A DNA stretch of 64,000 nucleotides from Malurus cyaneus samueli (lineage: Eukaryota > Chordata > Aves > Passeriformes > Maluridae): NCBI GenBank assembly GCA_009741485.1, contig CM019220.1:28625891-28689890 (forward strand). The letters run 5' to 3'. Below are positions 11,801 to 22,917 of this stretch, piece by piece. The notes under the pieces are model-generated. The model was given only the letters and a program-made list of their open reading frames with translations, ran no database searches and was not told where the DNA came from. Each line of letters begins with the position of its first letter. Position 1 is the stretch's first letter. A program made the position numbers and the translations under genes.

Positions 11801-14800
11801 TGTTGAAGAAATAGCGGATGTGGATGGCTTTGCACGGACCATCATCTGCCTTCATGGCACAGAAGGAGTGCCCAAGCTTCAGTGGTGGCAAAGCAGCTCC
11901 TGTAATACGGAGGAGACGCAGAATAACTCAGTTTGCTGCATACTACAGAGTGTAACTCCAAAATGAGATTACTTGTGTGTTCTGCCAGAGAGGCACCGCA
12001 CAACATCTGTCTGCAAAGCTCTGAACACACTAAACAGATGTAAAAAGAAAAACATCATCTGCGCTGGAACACAAATTCCATTCAGTCAAACCAAATGTGT
12101 GGTTTCAATTTTCCACCGACGCAGCTCATAGTATAAACTTTAGCTCCTCATCACAAACCTCGAAACAGTTATGGGGAGTGGCTGAGTCACGTGAGCTGCG
12201 GTGCAATTCTGATAACAAAAGCACCAGTCCTGGTAGCTCCAAAACACACGATGATTACCAGGACAGAAAGGTTGCCTTGGGCTCTCTTTCATGCACTTCT
12301 CCCAGTGCACTGGCTCATCAAGGATGTGCCAGGGAACCTCATGGGATGGCCACAGCTCTACAGAGGGCATTGCTCTCCTGTCAGTCTGCCCTCGACTGAG
12401 ACACAAACCCAGCTGGGACCACTGACAGACACCACACTGTCCTTTTCCTTCTGTCATTACATTGCATTACAGCTTTCAAGAGCTTACAACTGGAAAGTGA
12501 AGGCAAAACAAAGCTGTATGTTCTTAAATTGCGCAATTTCTATGTTTGAATAGATATTAATAGGTATGGGAATGTTTTGTACAGATTGTCAGATATATTG
12601 TGAAGAACACTTGCAAAGTTTTACCCTGTCAATGTCTATAGGGAAATTCTCACTAGCAATCCAGTTCCTGACACCGTTCCCTTATAAATATTTTGTTTAC
12701 TATTTTTTCTCTTCGCTTTTCAAGCAGTATTTTACCCTAGAGGATTTTGAATGCTCAACAGAGGTTGTGTGCTTGCCGTAGGAGTCAGAAAAACAGACCC
12801 CAAGTTTCTCACTCATTCTTCTACAGCTAATTAGAACACTGATATTTGAGAACATATGTGCAAACATATCTATCTATGCTCTCTGCAGTGGCCCAGGAAA
12901 CAGGAGACAAAGGAGAAGAGTTTACATGATTGTTGAACAGATTCCTACTATTACTAGATTAAGCTTCCAGTTTTAATTAAAAGAATCCATAAAAATCAGG
13001 CTTTATGTCATGGTTAAAAGGAAACTTGTATGCATACTACCTACTTGCTCTGTGGATATCTAATTTTAGCATCTGAAATTGACTTTATTATACAACCTTT
13101 AAATTAAACTCACAGCAAAGATAAATCCTCATACGTACTGGGATCCACGGAAGTTTACCAGCTAAATTCCATTTTAGCTACTTATAACTATTAAACCCAT
13201 GGAAAACAAACAAATTTCAACACTAAAATCTTTTAAAGAATAGCATTTAAATCCTTGAAAACTTAACCAACTTAATTACAAATTGACCACCAACAGAATA
13301 ATTGTAGTACATTAGACCATTTGGTGTTAAAGTACGTATAAAAAGGACTAATTTCAAAATCATATTTAAATATTCAGTCCCTAAAACAGTTTGTGACTCG
13401 TCCCATATTGGTGAAAATATATTTTCAGATTTTCGAGTTAGGTATATAAATTTGAAAATAATCCTGAAGAATGTACAATAGGAGATGCTGATGAAACAAA
13501 ATTAATAATTAAAAGAGATGCTAGATTTGGTAAAGCTGCTATGAAACTCAGCTTGCCAAACAAGGTCTCAGAAATTTGTTTCTTTCCAGTTTCATTAGCT
13601 GGATCTTCCCGAGTCCACAAAGAATTAGTATTTTGAAGTCACAGCAAATGTCAAGCTGGACTTCTAAGGTTCTAAAGTTCTCCAAGAGGCTTGGGAATCC
13701 TTTGGAAGGGATTTAAAAAGGCTCGTCTTAAAAAGTTGAGAGGATACTGCATTGTAAAATGAAACTTTGGATCTCCCCTTCTCAGTACCAGGGAAAAATG
13801 CCTTCAAAAGATCAAAGTTTTCAGTAAGTTATGAACTCACTCCTGAAATGTTAAAATCAAACGCTCGGAGCTTCACAGGAACTGATCCAACTCAAATGCG
13901 GTTGTGGTGAGAGCTGGCAGCTGGTTCATAAACACGTCATTTTCTTGGCACACCAGAAATGAGATCTCCTTCCTGACCTCTGTGGTGACCCAGTTCAGTC
14001 TACAAGAGGTTGTGAAAACTTACCAGGTTTCTTAATTACTGCAATTTCAGACGCGGGGTAATGTCAGCTCATTTTCTCACTGCATCACACCACACCAGTG
14101 CTGTGGGCTATCCAAACAGCAACAGTATGCAAGCAGAGTTGCAAAACTACACAAAGATGATGAACAAATGGCTTAGCAGAGTTTGTCTTGGGAACTTTCT
14201 GCTCTCAGCTCCTAGCCTACTTCCCATCAGACCCAGGGAAGCAAATCATTGTTTTGGTTACCTCCTAAGGCCTTTCCCCTGCAGTCACAGGGATGCTGTT
14301 AACCACTGTCACATGTCCTGACATCTGCTGCAAACATAATGACTAACTGGGTCACACTTTTTGGCAATCACTCGTTCAGTTCCTTAGGAATCTCAGAAAG
14401 TTGCCATAGTTTGACTAAAATCTGTACCCTATGAAACCCCCCCAGGGGCCAAACCCTTCAACTCTAAACAGTAACCAAGCGACTCTGAAGAAACAAGTCT
14501 CAAAGGGATTTATAGGAACTGAATCATTCTTCTGTCTGGGAACAGAGAAAGAATTCTTCCCCATTATTTTACACCTGGGAACACTTAACTCACACAGATG
14601 ATACAAAATTAGCTTTCCTTCTCAGATTAGGGCAGCAGATGAGAAGGCAAGCAGGAGTGTTTGGCCAGGAGATCTGCACAGACACACATTTGCCTGTACT
14701 CATTTCATATGTAGAATATACCTTGAGAAAACTCATTCTTTGAGTAAGGCCTCACCCTCTGCTCTTGAACACTGGGACAAATTGTTACTACGTTTTTGGT

Positions 14801-17800
14801 GCTGCATGAAAAGCACAGGATATGACATTCAGGGAAGATATCTGTCAGGATGGTCAGCGAAAATTCTTCAGCAGAAACACAGGAAGTTAAAAGCTAAAGG
14901 GATGTTAAGAGTTTCTCCTCCAAGTGAAGAAAATTCCCAGCAACCTGAAGCAATCAGTTCCAGGATTTCACTATTCTTTGTACAGTACAGGCCTTTTTTA
15001 TTTTGTCATATACCACTTAAATGTTTTTCCTATATATACTGAATTATTTTTGCTTCCTTCACACATAAAAAAATTTAAAACCATAAACATATACACACAG
15101 CTGATCAGTATTAATTATCTAATCCACCATTCATTTCTCACACTCCAAGGCTGCTGGAGGAGAGAAAGTTGCCTCCTGCACTCTCAACCTTTATTTTGGG
15201 CTCTCCAAATCCAGCTCCATCTCTGCTGTTTGAAGCCCTCATGGTGCAGATACCTTGCATTCACCACACCATGTCAGCAGCCCACCTCTGTCTCTTTCTT
15301 TTGAAAGACTTTTGTTCCCTCTTAATTAGCTCCTTACTAAATAAACACCTTCCCTCCCATCTTTTTAGTGGCCTTGCTTTCTAATCCTCTCATAACTCTT
15401 ATCTGGATCTTTCCTATTGGTCTGAATTCCTGGTAAAATGTGCTGCCAAGAGCTGAATATAATCCCTTACCTGAGGCATTATTAGTGGCAAATAGAGTGG
15501 AGTAATGATCCTTTGGGTTTTTCCTTAATCCAACACAAAATCACTTGCCTTTGTTTTTAAAACAACATGGAATTACTTTTGTAATGCTCTGTCACTTCCA
15601 TTTACTTTCCAGCAAATAGAACCTTGTTATACAGGTGCTTCAACATTTATTTTCCATCTTATATTTATGATTGCCTTAAGTATAGCTCATTGCATTTGTT
15701 ATTTTAAAAAAAAAAAAAAAAAAAGAGTTGAACCCTCCACTTTGGATCTGGCCCAGTTAGATATTTATTACTCATTCAATTTAAGCCTCTGGTCCAAATA
15801 CACTTAGAAATCCTATATAATTGTAAGACTGTACTAGCCTAGACTAAGACATTAAATAATGGTTATAGCTGATGTTCACTGTCACACAGAAGTTATTACT
15901 TCTCCTACTAAAACTAAAACAAGGCACAACAAGGCCACCTCTCCCCTTTTTCTTTCCCCTGCCTCAACTTTTTGATTGAATGGCTTCTTTACATCAGCTC
16001 CATAGGCATTAAACAGGCACTGCTCTGTTCTGATAGTGCACTCCACAGTCTGTGTCAAGTGCAAAGCAATGCCCAGGACACGGCTCACAATGAGCACGAG
16101 CTCATTGCAGATATTTTATGTCACTATTTTCTCCCTCCATGCCTTCAACCTTCCTACTTTTTGCAACTTTCAGACAAGATATGGGCCAAGACTGTTCCTA
16201 TGCAGCACAGCCATTCTCACGTTTGTTGTCATTCCCATGGCAACTTTTGCAATCAATAAATGACTGTTTAACACACAAACAGCCACAATTAATTTCAGTG
16301 CAGTCACTTCACTGTGAGAGCTTCTATAACCTGCAGTCAAGCCCTGAGCACAGGCACTGTTGGCGATTGAGGCACTGCTATCACTTCACTTGGAAGCAGT
16401 GTAATATCACAAAACCAGAAATGGAGAATAATGTCTCCTAATCCTCTTACATTAATATAAGTGAAAACAATATCTTTCCCCTGGATGTAGGCATAACAAA
16501 AGACTCTAATTTGGCTTTCAGACTCCTATGGATAATCGGCAGGGCTGCTCGATAAAAGACTTCCTTTTAATTAGAAAATGAACTGATTTTTCTGCTACAC
16601 CTGCAACACAATAAAAATGGAAAGTGTTATGGAGGAGTTGCTTTTCAGAACAGAACTATAAAAATTGGGATAATAAAGATCAGGAATATTTTGACTTTTT
16701 ATGCAAAAATACTTTGTTTTCATTTGCTTATGTTATGTGTTCTTATGAATTTCCATGGTTATCCTTAATTATAAAGATATGTTGTCATCTTCCCAGCCTT
16801 CCCTGGCAATGTCTCCCTTTGATAAGCAGTATCAATACTAAGCACCTTGTCACTAATGAATAGCTGTTTCTTTTCTCTCCAGCTTTGTCAGTGTGACAGC
16901 CACCCACCCACACACTGCTCAGTGTTCTTCCTTCCCATGTGTCTCCTACACTTTCTTTAGGCAGGCACATTTATTTCTGGCAAGCTTTCACATACGAATA
17001 AAAAGCACATTCAATTTGTGAGTCATTTTCTTCAGGCTTTGGAACATCAACTAAAGTGCTGCCTACCACATGAGGTATTAATGAACGAGATACATAACCT
17101 GGTTATTTTTATACCTTTCATTTTTGTTACACTTATTTATTGGTGGAAAATGACAGGTTTTGTTGGAAGAGAGCAAATTAAAAATCCTTTTTTATTCCAT
17201 TGGACTTGATCTGCAATCTTGATTATTATTGTAATTAAAATAGACAGAAAACCACCTCTTAAATTCACAAGGTACTTGTACTCAGTGTGATCCAAAAGCA
17301 CGATATTAAAAATAATGGATGAACACATTATCCTTTAATACCTGAAATTTATGGAACACTGGGGAAAAATACGCCATTTCTATATAACTGTCTACCTTTG
17401 AAAGTAAATGTTATCAAGGAAACTGCAGATCACAAAATTCCTACATTTAAAGTGACTGAGTCCAGAAGATAAATCTTGAGAAATCACTAATACAATTTTA
17501 ATTAGCAACAATCTAAATATTTTGTGAAAACAAAGTACGGCAAAAGTATTTTTTTTTTTTGTAAACACTGCAACTGAGTCACAAAAACAGGATGCTATTT
17601 TAATTTCTAAGCCTCACATTTGATTGGTCTTTACCTCAGAATTAAAGCCCAAAAGTTCAAAACTGTTTCTCATACTACATCAGTTAGTGGTCACATAATC
17701 CTAAGTAACTGATTGCAAAATAATCAGTGGAAAAAATAAACCCCAGTAAAATGACTACTTAATATCCTTGAGATTATTTACTTATTTTCTTTCATAAACA

Positions 17801-19312
17801 AAGGACATAGAGGAAAAAAATTAAGCCATCAGATTCCTTGTGGTGACAAAGTATGCAAGATAATTTGGCCTTCAGGATCTGCAAATTTGGCTGAGAATTT
17901 ATAGAGCAGTAAGGGTTGTGTGGCAAAAATAAATGTGACTCTGCCCTCAAACAAGAAGGACATTTTTGTACTTCAGAGCTAAAAAGAAACAAATTTATTC
18001 TGAATGAACCAACTTTACTACACAGCCATGCTAAACATACACTTAACTTGGGACAGCACATATCTTAAATAGCAGTGATTAAATGTGACATGGTCCCAAA
18101 GCACTAATCCAGTACAGCCATGACTGTGCACCTTTATTATTTCTGTCTCAAGAAGCACTGCTGCAAAAGTCTGACAGAGAGAAATTATCTGGATGGAAAT
18201 AGGACAAAACATAACAAAAAGGTTCCTCTTAGCTGCACTCTCAGGTGCACTTCAAAATCAGACATGTCAAACAAAAGCACCCACTTCACAATCCTCTGCA
18301 GCTTAAGGAGGTGATCATAGTTTCACGTTATTTTTTCAAAGGAAAACAAAACATTTTAGTGTGGCCCCAAAAGTGTATTTTCCCCTCAGCTTTCTCAGAA
18401 TTGTTTGGGAGGAACTTAAAATACCTTTCACAATGGTATCCAGCATAGAATTCGGCTCCATCTTAATTTCAGTGAAGTAAACAATGATCTTACCATGGTG
18501 AAAATCCCCAGTTCTAATAGTCACACTGTTTTTTCTAACAAAATTTTTCAGCTGGTGAATTTTTAGTCATAGAATTATAGAATATCCTGAGTTGGAAGGG
18601 ATTAACAAGGATCAAGTCCAACTCCATTATTTCTCCAGTGATATCAAATCACTTGGGGCTGTGCAAAGACCTTCATCAAGGTCCAGAAAAACAACCAGTA
18701 ATCGTATCATCTCTAAATCAAACTTTGCAAGTTAACTGTGATTTAAGAGATCTGTGCATGGGACAGAGCAACATCAATTTACAGTATTATTCATCATATT
18801 TCTGTTCCTTTTGCATGAAGAAATAAAACCTGAGTTAACCAACTCTATGTTTTCTTTCCCTGAACATGGATCTTTTCCATGCTCCTAAAGCAGAGCTTTA
18901 AGGGAATCATCTTGATATCTAACCTAGTGTTTGATTAGGATTAGATGTTCCAAAAAGCTTGGGAAACAGAAGCCTCAGTAGATGGAAATTTTGCTAAGGC
19001 TTAATACATAATTCTAAGCATCCCTCTCCTAGTTGAAAAGCAGCACATTTTTAGCTTAGTCCCAATTTCATTAATTTCCCACAAAAGTTCTCTAGTAAAG
19101 AATTACATCTGCAGTGCATTTTATCATAGTGGGCTTAGTTGATCGAGTGTTTGTGTTTTGTTGTTTGACTTTCAGGTGTTTTCCAGTAACCTCTTACCCA
19201 CAACATGCTCTTCTTTGCTGCCATCTGGCTCAGCCGTTGTGCTCCCAGTGGTACAGAAGAACAGCAAGACAAAGGCTGAAGGTAGGGAACATCCCTTCTT
19301 TTTTCCCTTCAT
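2747..19312 (-). CDS. TFPI: Tissue factor pathway inhibitor (TFPI), six coding exons, 3' end off the window
   Basis: Secreted Kunitz-type serine protease inhibitor that shuts down the start of coagulation: in the known protein Kunitz 1 binds factor VIIa in the tissue-factor complex, Kunitz 2 binds factor Xa, and Kunitz 3 binds protein S. Seen here: six minus-strand exons (19312-19198, 11899-11699, 7231-7193, 4761-4585, 3489-3316, 2839-2747) giving about 266 codons. The order is signal peptide, short acidic N-terminus, Kunitz 1, linker, Kunitz 2, then a long Ser/Pro/Asn/Glu linker. Every exon junction is phase 1, so frame is kept throughout. The motif order around both Kunitz domains (PPLKL before the first, KPDFC at the start of the second) identifies TFPI rather than TFPI2 or another Kunitz protein. 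The model stops in phase 1 at 2747; Kunitz 3 and the C-terminus were not found down to position 1. The linker is longer than in human TFPI because of an extra exon. Identity is near certain; the Kunitz-1 donor and the first exon are less sure. Confidence 0.95.
2840..3315 (-). other. TFPI intron between linker exons A and B
   Basis: 476-bp intron with intact GT...AG ends. A further copy of the linker exon was sought here; nothing with intact splice sites was found. Confidence 0.7.
3316..3489 (-). CDS. TFPI: TFPI linker exon A, repeat-expanded copy
   Basis: A 174-nt exon with acceptor TAATTTAG|CA at 3490/3489 and donor TTGG|GTAAGA at 3316/3315, phase 1-1. It starts NLLPTVTA and then has three 13-residue units of the form (E/K)(E/D)(H/Y)PN(T/S)VNSS(F/S)PA, followed by EEPSQSPGIL. 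Each unit carries one N-S-S sequon. The start (NLLPT) and the end (EEP.Q.P.I followed by G|GTAAGAAT) match the next exon, so the two exons are duplicates. It sits between Kunitz 2 and the missing Kunitz 3 and adds 58 residues of hydrophilic, probably glycosylated and disordered linker. Frame stays open and splice sites are intact, so it is likely used; transcript evidence is lacking. Confidence 0.85.
3347..3463 (-). repeat. Three in-frame 39-bp tandem repeats inside TFPI linker exon A
   Basis: Units 3463-3425, 3424-3386 and 3385-3347 each encode 13 residues with the core PN(T/S)VNSS. The second and third are most alike (NSVNSSSPA in both). A degenerate fourth unit (EEPSQSP) follows. The repeat length is a multiple of three, so copy-number change keeps the frame. 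Confidence 0.9.
3490..4584 (-). other. TFPI intron between Kunitz 2 and linker exon A
   Basis: About 1.1 kb. Contains a perfect 20-bp palindrome at 4288-4307. Nothing else recognised. Confidence 0.7.
4288..4307. repeat. Perfect 20-bp palindrome
   Basis: Arms GTTTTATGAT and ATCATAAAAC with no spacer. No evidence of function. Confidence 0.8.
4585..4761 (-). CDS. TFPI: TFPI Kunitz domain 2 exon
   Basis: A 177-nt exon with acceptor TTTCCAG|AA at 4762/4761 and donor AGCT|GTAAGT at 4585/4584, phase 1-1. It encodes KPDFCF through NICEDS, one complete Kunitz domain with six cysteines (DFC, GICR, KLCE, GGCL, EECQ, NICE). P1 is Arg (GICRGY), as in human Kunitz 2, the factor Xa-binding domain. It closely follows the human domain order (GICRGY, TRYFYN, FKYGGCLGN, NNF, LEEC, NICED). 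One difference: the human sequon in this domain (YNNQT) reads YNKET here, so that N-glycosylation site is absent. Confidence 0.95.
4762..7192 (-). other. TFPI intron between the small linker exon and Kunitz 2
   Basis: 2.4 kb, AT-rich. No gene, RNA or clear repeat recognised. Confidence 0.65.
7193..7231 (-). CDS. TFPI: TFPI small linker exon between Kunitz 1 and Kunitz 2
   Basis: A 39-nt exon with acceptor TTTTGCAG|AA at 7232/7231 and donor AAAG|GTAATT at 7193/7192, phase 1 at both ends. It encodes LPQRTMLAKIKK, with split Glu codons at each junction (G+AA both times), so the joined product reads CVVT-E-LPQRTMLAKIKK-E-KPDFC. Human TFPI has a linker of nearly the same length here, also ending in Glu before KPDFC. 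It is too short to be found by ORF length; it rests on splice signals, phase and position. An internal CAG at 7223-7221 could act as an alternative phase 0 acceptor. Confidence 0.85.
7232..11698 (-). other. TFPI intron between Kunitz 1 and the small linker exon
   Basis: 4.5 kb. Contains a CR1 3' end near 9.8-9.9 kb and a short imperfect duplication at about 9360-9407. The 155-codon plus-strand frame at 7777-8244 has no recognisable domain and is taken as chance. Confidence 0.65.
9780..9916 (+). mobile_element. CR1 LINE fragment, 3' end
   Basis: Shows the CR1 3' signature: a diverged GGTCTAGAAGATC block, then GTCCCTTCCAACTC and terminal repeats of the ATTCTGTA type (relatives of the ATTCTATG octamer). 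It is a truncated, diverged copy inside a TFPI intron. CR1 is the dominant LINE of birds and other sauropsids. Confidence 0.65.
11699..11899 (-). CDS. TFPI: TFPI Kunitz domain 1 exon
   Basis: Encodes AALPPLKLGHSFC through KTCVV, a complete Kunitz/BPTI domain with six cysteines (HSFC, GPCK, RKCE, GGCH, EECQ, KTCV), which pair 1-6, 2-4 and 3-5 in this family. The P1 residue after the second cysteine is Lys (GPCKA), as in human Kunitz 1, which inhibits factor VIIa. YGGC and the N-rich stretch before the fifth cysteine are typical. Acceptor ATTACAG|GA at 11900/11899, phase 1. The 3' end is ambiguous. Phase 1 continuity into the next exon needs a GC donor (ACAG|GCCAGT, exon end 11699). A GT donor lies 7 nt earlier (GTG|GTAACA, exon end 11706), but it is phase 0 and would need a different acceptor downstream. 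I favour the GC donor because it keeps the ancestral phase and linker length. Confidence 0.93.
15381..15690 (-). mobile_element. Old CR1 LINE fragment
   Basis: Plus-strand text follows the reverse complement of the CR1 3' region in order: CTCATAACTCTTATCTGGAT, a diverged 'AGAACTGGACACAGTACTCCAG'-like block, CCTGAGGCATTATTAGTGG, AGAGTGGAGTAATGATCC and TTGCCTTTG. Heavily mutated, so boundaries are approximate. Confidence 0.55.
18567..18640 (-). mobile_element. CR1 LINE fragment, 3' end
   Basis: TCATAGAATTATAGAAT, then GAGTTGGAAGGGATTAACAA and GATCAAGTCCAACTCC: the reverse complement of the canonical CR1 3' end with its ATTCTATG octamers. The 5' limit is unclear and may run further right. Confidence 0.75.
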
Positions 19313-19317
19313 CTTCC
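19198..19317 (-). CDS. TFPI: TFPI exon with start codon: signal peptide and acidic N-terminus
   Basis: Acceptor AG at 19319-19318 and donor G|GTAAGAG at 19198/19197. The ATG at 19312 opens 38 codons plus one base. The peptide has a basic start (MKGKKKG), a hydrophobic core (FVLLFF), a small-residue cleavage region (GSTTA) and then an acidic stretch (EPDGSKEEHVV). This matches the human layout of a signal peptide followed by an acidic N-terminus ending close to LPPLKL, and the acidic part is shorter here. The last base joins GA of the next exon to make Gly, giving EEHVV-G-AALPPLKL. ATG context is AAG ATG A, with A at -3. Joined to either candidate first exon, an in-frame stop lies a few codons upstream, so this is the first in-frame ATG. 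Five bases of 5' UTR precede the ATG in this exon. Confidence 0.9.
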
Positions 19318-21594
19318 CTGTATAACATAAAAATGACAATGTGCACTTCAGTCAAAATCCTTGAGTGCTCTGCAGAAGTCATTAGCAGGGCAGTGCACAG
19401 CCCCTCTTGCATTAGAAACAAATTTACAGGTTCTGAAATATTGAGCAAATGGAGAAAATGGGCAAGAGCTACAGTTGCTCATTTTCAGGTATTTTTTTTA
19501 AGAAGTAGCATCTTTATTCACAATTCTAACTAGAATCAGTTTTACATTCCCTTTCTACACAAAGTTTTGTAGCACCTGACCTTGGAAGAATTACCCATTT
19601 TCATCCAAAGGTTAAAGAAAGAGTTACAGCAAATTTTTTTATTCCTCCCTGATAAAAAGTCCAGTCAGGCTTTAAAATAGAAAGTAACTCTGTTACAAGG
19701 TAACCCAAAATTGCCTAAGACTGTCTTTGTGGTTTGAGAGACTTCTGATTTATTATGTCAGTTTAACATTAACTAAAATTAAAATAAATCCACAACTAAG
19801 GAAAATGATATGGGAAGAAATATTAACTAAAACAATTCAAATAATTACACAGATATTGAGCATTACAATACATAAAAATCTGGTGAGAGTTTGACATCAT
19901 CTAGGCTCACCTAAAGCAGAAATATCACCAAATATACAGATTTGATACTAAGATATATAGTAATACCTTTCAGACTGCCTGACTTCTATGAGTTCAGTGG
20001 AATAAAAAGTTATAAAATAGAGTTATAGTTTTTGAAATGACATGGGAAAGCTTAAATTTCTAGCACATTGTTTTCCTTAGAAATACATTGGCACAGTTGT
20101 TACTCTTCATAAAGGAACTTGCTGATTACCCACAACCTCAGTTACCAATGGATTAATTCCATGTTTGTCCCTGGGCTCTCATTTTCTACATTTGAGTTTT
20201 TTCTAAACATGGCATCAAAACTCTCACTATTTCTGCAAAATTCTATCTGAATTTGGTTTTCTATCATTCAAATTGAGGCTTTGGTTCCTTCTTCCAGGAA
20301 CCTGTATAGATTTAGATTGCAAAATTTAGTAACAAATTTTAGGTCAGCTATCCCATATTCTCAAATGTTTTTTCCCCAAGTAGAAAAGAGGCAACCAGGA
20401 AGAAATAGAAATACTGAATAAGTGTCTATTTCTTTTCATCTGAAAACAGAATTTTGTGTATCAGGAGCTACCATATATAACTGTCTCTGCATGATTATGG
20501 GGATAAATTACTGCATTTGTACAGGGAACAAAACCCTTCCCAGGTACAGTATTTCTATTCTTCCACTTAACTCCTACATTTCCCTCAAAAGGGAGGGCCA
20601 AAAGTGTGTCAGACCTGGGCATCTTGATGCTTGGGCCAGTTCCCAAGAGGAAAAAGGTAGTCTGTGCAATGGCATATCTGCCTCACTGAAAAGTTTACTG
20701 ACCAAAAACAATCTCCTTTATCTTCTTGCTAACCTTCCCAGAGGGTCATGCAGTCCCAGAACATTGTGTCAGGTTTGGGTGGAGGTGGGAGGAGTGGGCT
20801 GAAGGTTTTGGTAATGAAATGCTTAAATCCTTCCGAGGTTTAATTATTTCTTGTTATTCTTAAAGGAAGAAGGAAATCCCAGATCAAAGTGTACTTGGCA
20901 CTGCTTTTTCAATTAAAACCCCAAACCCTCTAGAAAAGTCCAGGTTTTCTGACTGGATTTTCAGCTGCCCAATAACAGAATTTTAAAGCTGTAAGCCTCT
21001 TATAATACTGTTTTGTTGGGTTTCTTTGACCATTCTGATTTTTTTTTTTGTTGTATTTGCATGGAGTGTGTAATTCAAAATACTCCATCTATGATATCTG
21101 GCTCAGTAAAATGTCAAATGCACACATTGGTGAAAAATTGTCATGGGAAAATTAGGAAATGCTTCAATTTTAAATAATTCATGTTTAACTGTCTGATTAT
21201 TTAAGACACATTCTGAAAATTTCTGAGAGTAAACGAAACCCCTTCCCCCAGTTAAGACAGGCAGGAATCATCCCAGCATTGATACTGTATGTCATAGCTT
21301 CATTAATGAATATTTCATTAGGCAATCCCTTAGGAACTGGCATTCTACTGCTCCCAAACTCCATATCTTTTAATGAGACATTTTTATATCAGGCAGCAAC
21401 GATGGTGCTTGACGAAGGAGATCAAAGGTCCATGGGTTATAATTGGCACTGATTTATTTTCTGATTTAATTAAATGCTTTCATTTAGTGCCATTAGCTTC
21501 CCTCAGGCTGAAGTACAGGTAGCCAAGGCAGACTACAAAAAACCAAGGAAGCTCCCAGTAACAGACCTTATTACCTGCTCTTATACTCTAGTCC

Positions 21595-21664
21595 TTTTTT
21601 TTTTTTCTTGTGGTTTTTTTTTGTTGTTTGTTTGTTTTTTTTTTTTTGTTTTGTTTTGTTTTTT
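21595..21664. repeat. T/G-rich low-complexity tract
   Basis: Runs of T broken by TTTG and TTG units over about 70 bp. Confidence 0.9.
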
Positions 21665-22810
21665 AAATCCTGACACTTTAACACAGAAATAAAAGGAAGA
21701 TCTCAAGATTTTTTTTCCAAAACCAGAAAAATATGAAACTCATTGTCTTATCCATGCAGTTTGCAGTAATGGAGACAGAACCTTTATGTGTATATGCTAT
21801 GAGTGTATGTATACATATATAAATACATATGACACACACAGAGACACCTTTTTTACCTAGAAGTCTCTTCAACAGCAATTTCTATAGTTACCCAAATATA
21901 AGTCACAATTTTTTTTTTCAGCATGGCATTTATCTGCAACAACCTAACTGGAAAAAGAAAAATAAAGCCAGCATTTCCCATAGCAGCCAAAAAAAATACA
22001 TCCTTAGAAAAAGGCCTAAAGTGGCATTGTAATGACTGTAAAAGTGACTCATTCACACTGACATCCCAGGAAATAGAAATACACACACACATACACACAC
22101 AAAAAGGCAAAGGATATGATTAAATATCCTTTAAAATAGAGGAATTGATAGCAGGAGATAGGATGCACACAGTCAGAGGTCCAATTTAGCCTAAAATAAA
22201 GGATTTAAAAGGTCTAACTAGACAGGAATATAACCCTTCTGATGCAAAAGCAGACCTTTTTCAGTTTGCTATACTTCAGAGGCATTGTATTTTCCCTCTG
22301 AGAATTTCCAGTACTTTCTAGGTCTTGGGTGACAGAGGTTTCATTAGACCTATCTGCAGCACTGTCCCCAGCTGGCACAGTCAGTGTGTTCCCTTAAAAA
22401 TTATTGTGTGACATGGGCTGTTTTGCTGCTGCTTGCAACATCGTGTTCTCTCATTTCCTCTGCTGTAAATATGAAGAATGAAGTGAGCAGGAATTCTATC
22501 ACCTCTGCTCTGATGATGATACCTGTCCCAGCTTTACATGCCCAGAGTCGGGGCTGGGCACCAGAACCACCAGAGAGCCCTGTGCTGTCACAGCAGCTCA
22601 GTGAATTCAGGCAGTGTGCATCATCAGCATGCAACCATTACTGATTGAAAGCAAAAGTCATGGAAATTCCACCCCCCATCCCAATTTATCTCCCTTCTGC
22701 AACCTGCAGTAACAGCTCTCATAGTCTGTGCCAGTCCTGAGAGCAGAGACTCAATCCAGTTCCCCCAAGAACTTTGAATTCCTTTTTGTCATGAAAGACA
22801 ATTATGACTT

Positions 22811-22917
22811 GTCCTGAGTCAGAAACATAAAACTATAATTCTGCATTTAGAATATTGATAGAAGAGTGACAATTAAGTTTTCATGAGCAGTATTAGTAAA
22901 TGTGGGCACTGCATCAA
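22811..22917. repeat. Copy 1 of a ~107-bp direct repeat
   Basis: Begins GTCCTGAGTCAGAAACATAA and ends near TGTGGGCACTGCATC. It is nearly identical to 26261-26367, with three mismatches that I can see, in the same orientation. Confidence 0.9.

Larger units (their letters stand above)
11900..19197 (-). other. TFPI intron between the signal-peptide exon and Kunitz 1
   Basis: 7.3 kb. Contains two minus-oriented CR1 remnants (15.4-15.7 kb and near 18.6 kb) and a 19-bp A run at 15706-15724. Open frames near 12.1-12.5 kb occur on both strands and resemble no known family. Confidence 0.65.

Noticed and set aside
12140..12457. Cys/Trp-rich minus-strand frame between the Kunitz 1 exon and the start exon
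   Set aside because: Cysteine spacing fits no Kunitz domain, overlapping frames occur on the other strand, and no suitable phase 1 acceptor was found.
14019..14056. Small minus-strand exon candidate ending AAACCTG|GTAAGT
   Set aside because: Phase would fit Kunitz 1, but the acceptor is poor, the piece is only about 15 nt, and the direct join of the 19.2-kb exon to Kunitz 1 already gives the expected N-terminus.
18336..18524. Minus-strand frame IRTGDFHHGKIIVYFTEIK with a good donor at 18496 region
   Set aside because: Looks mildly coding, but lies between TFPI exons without phase support and next to a CR1 3' end; probably decayed repeat or chance.
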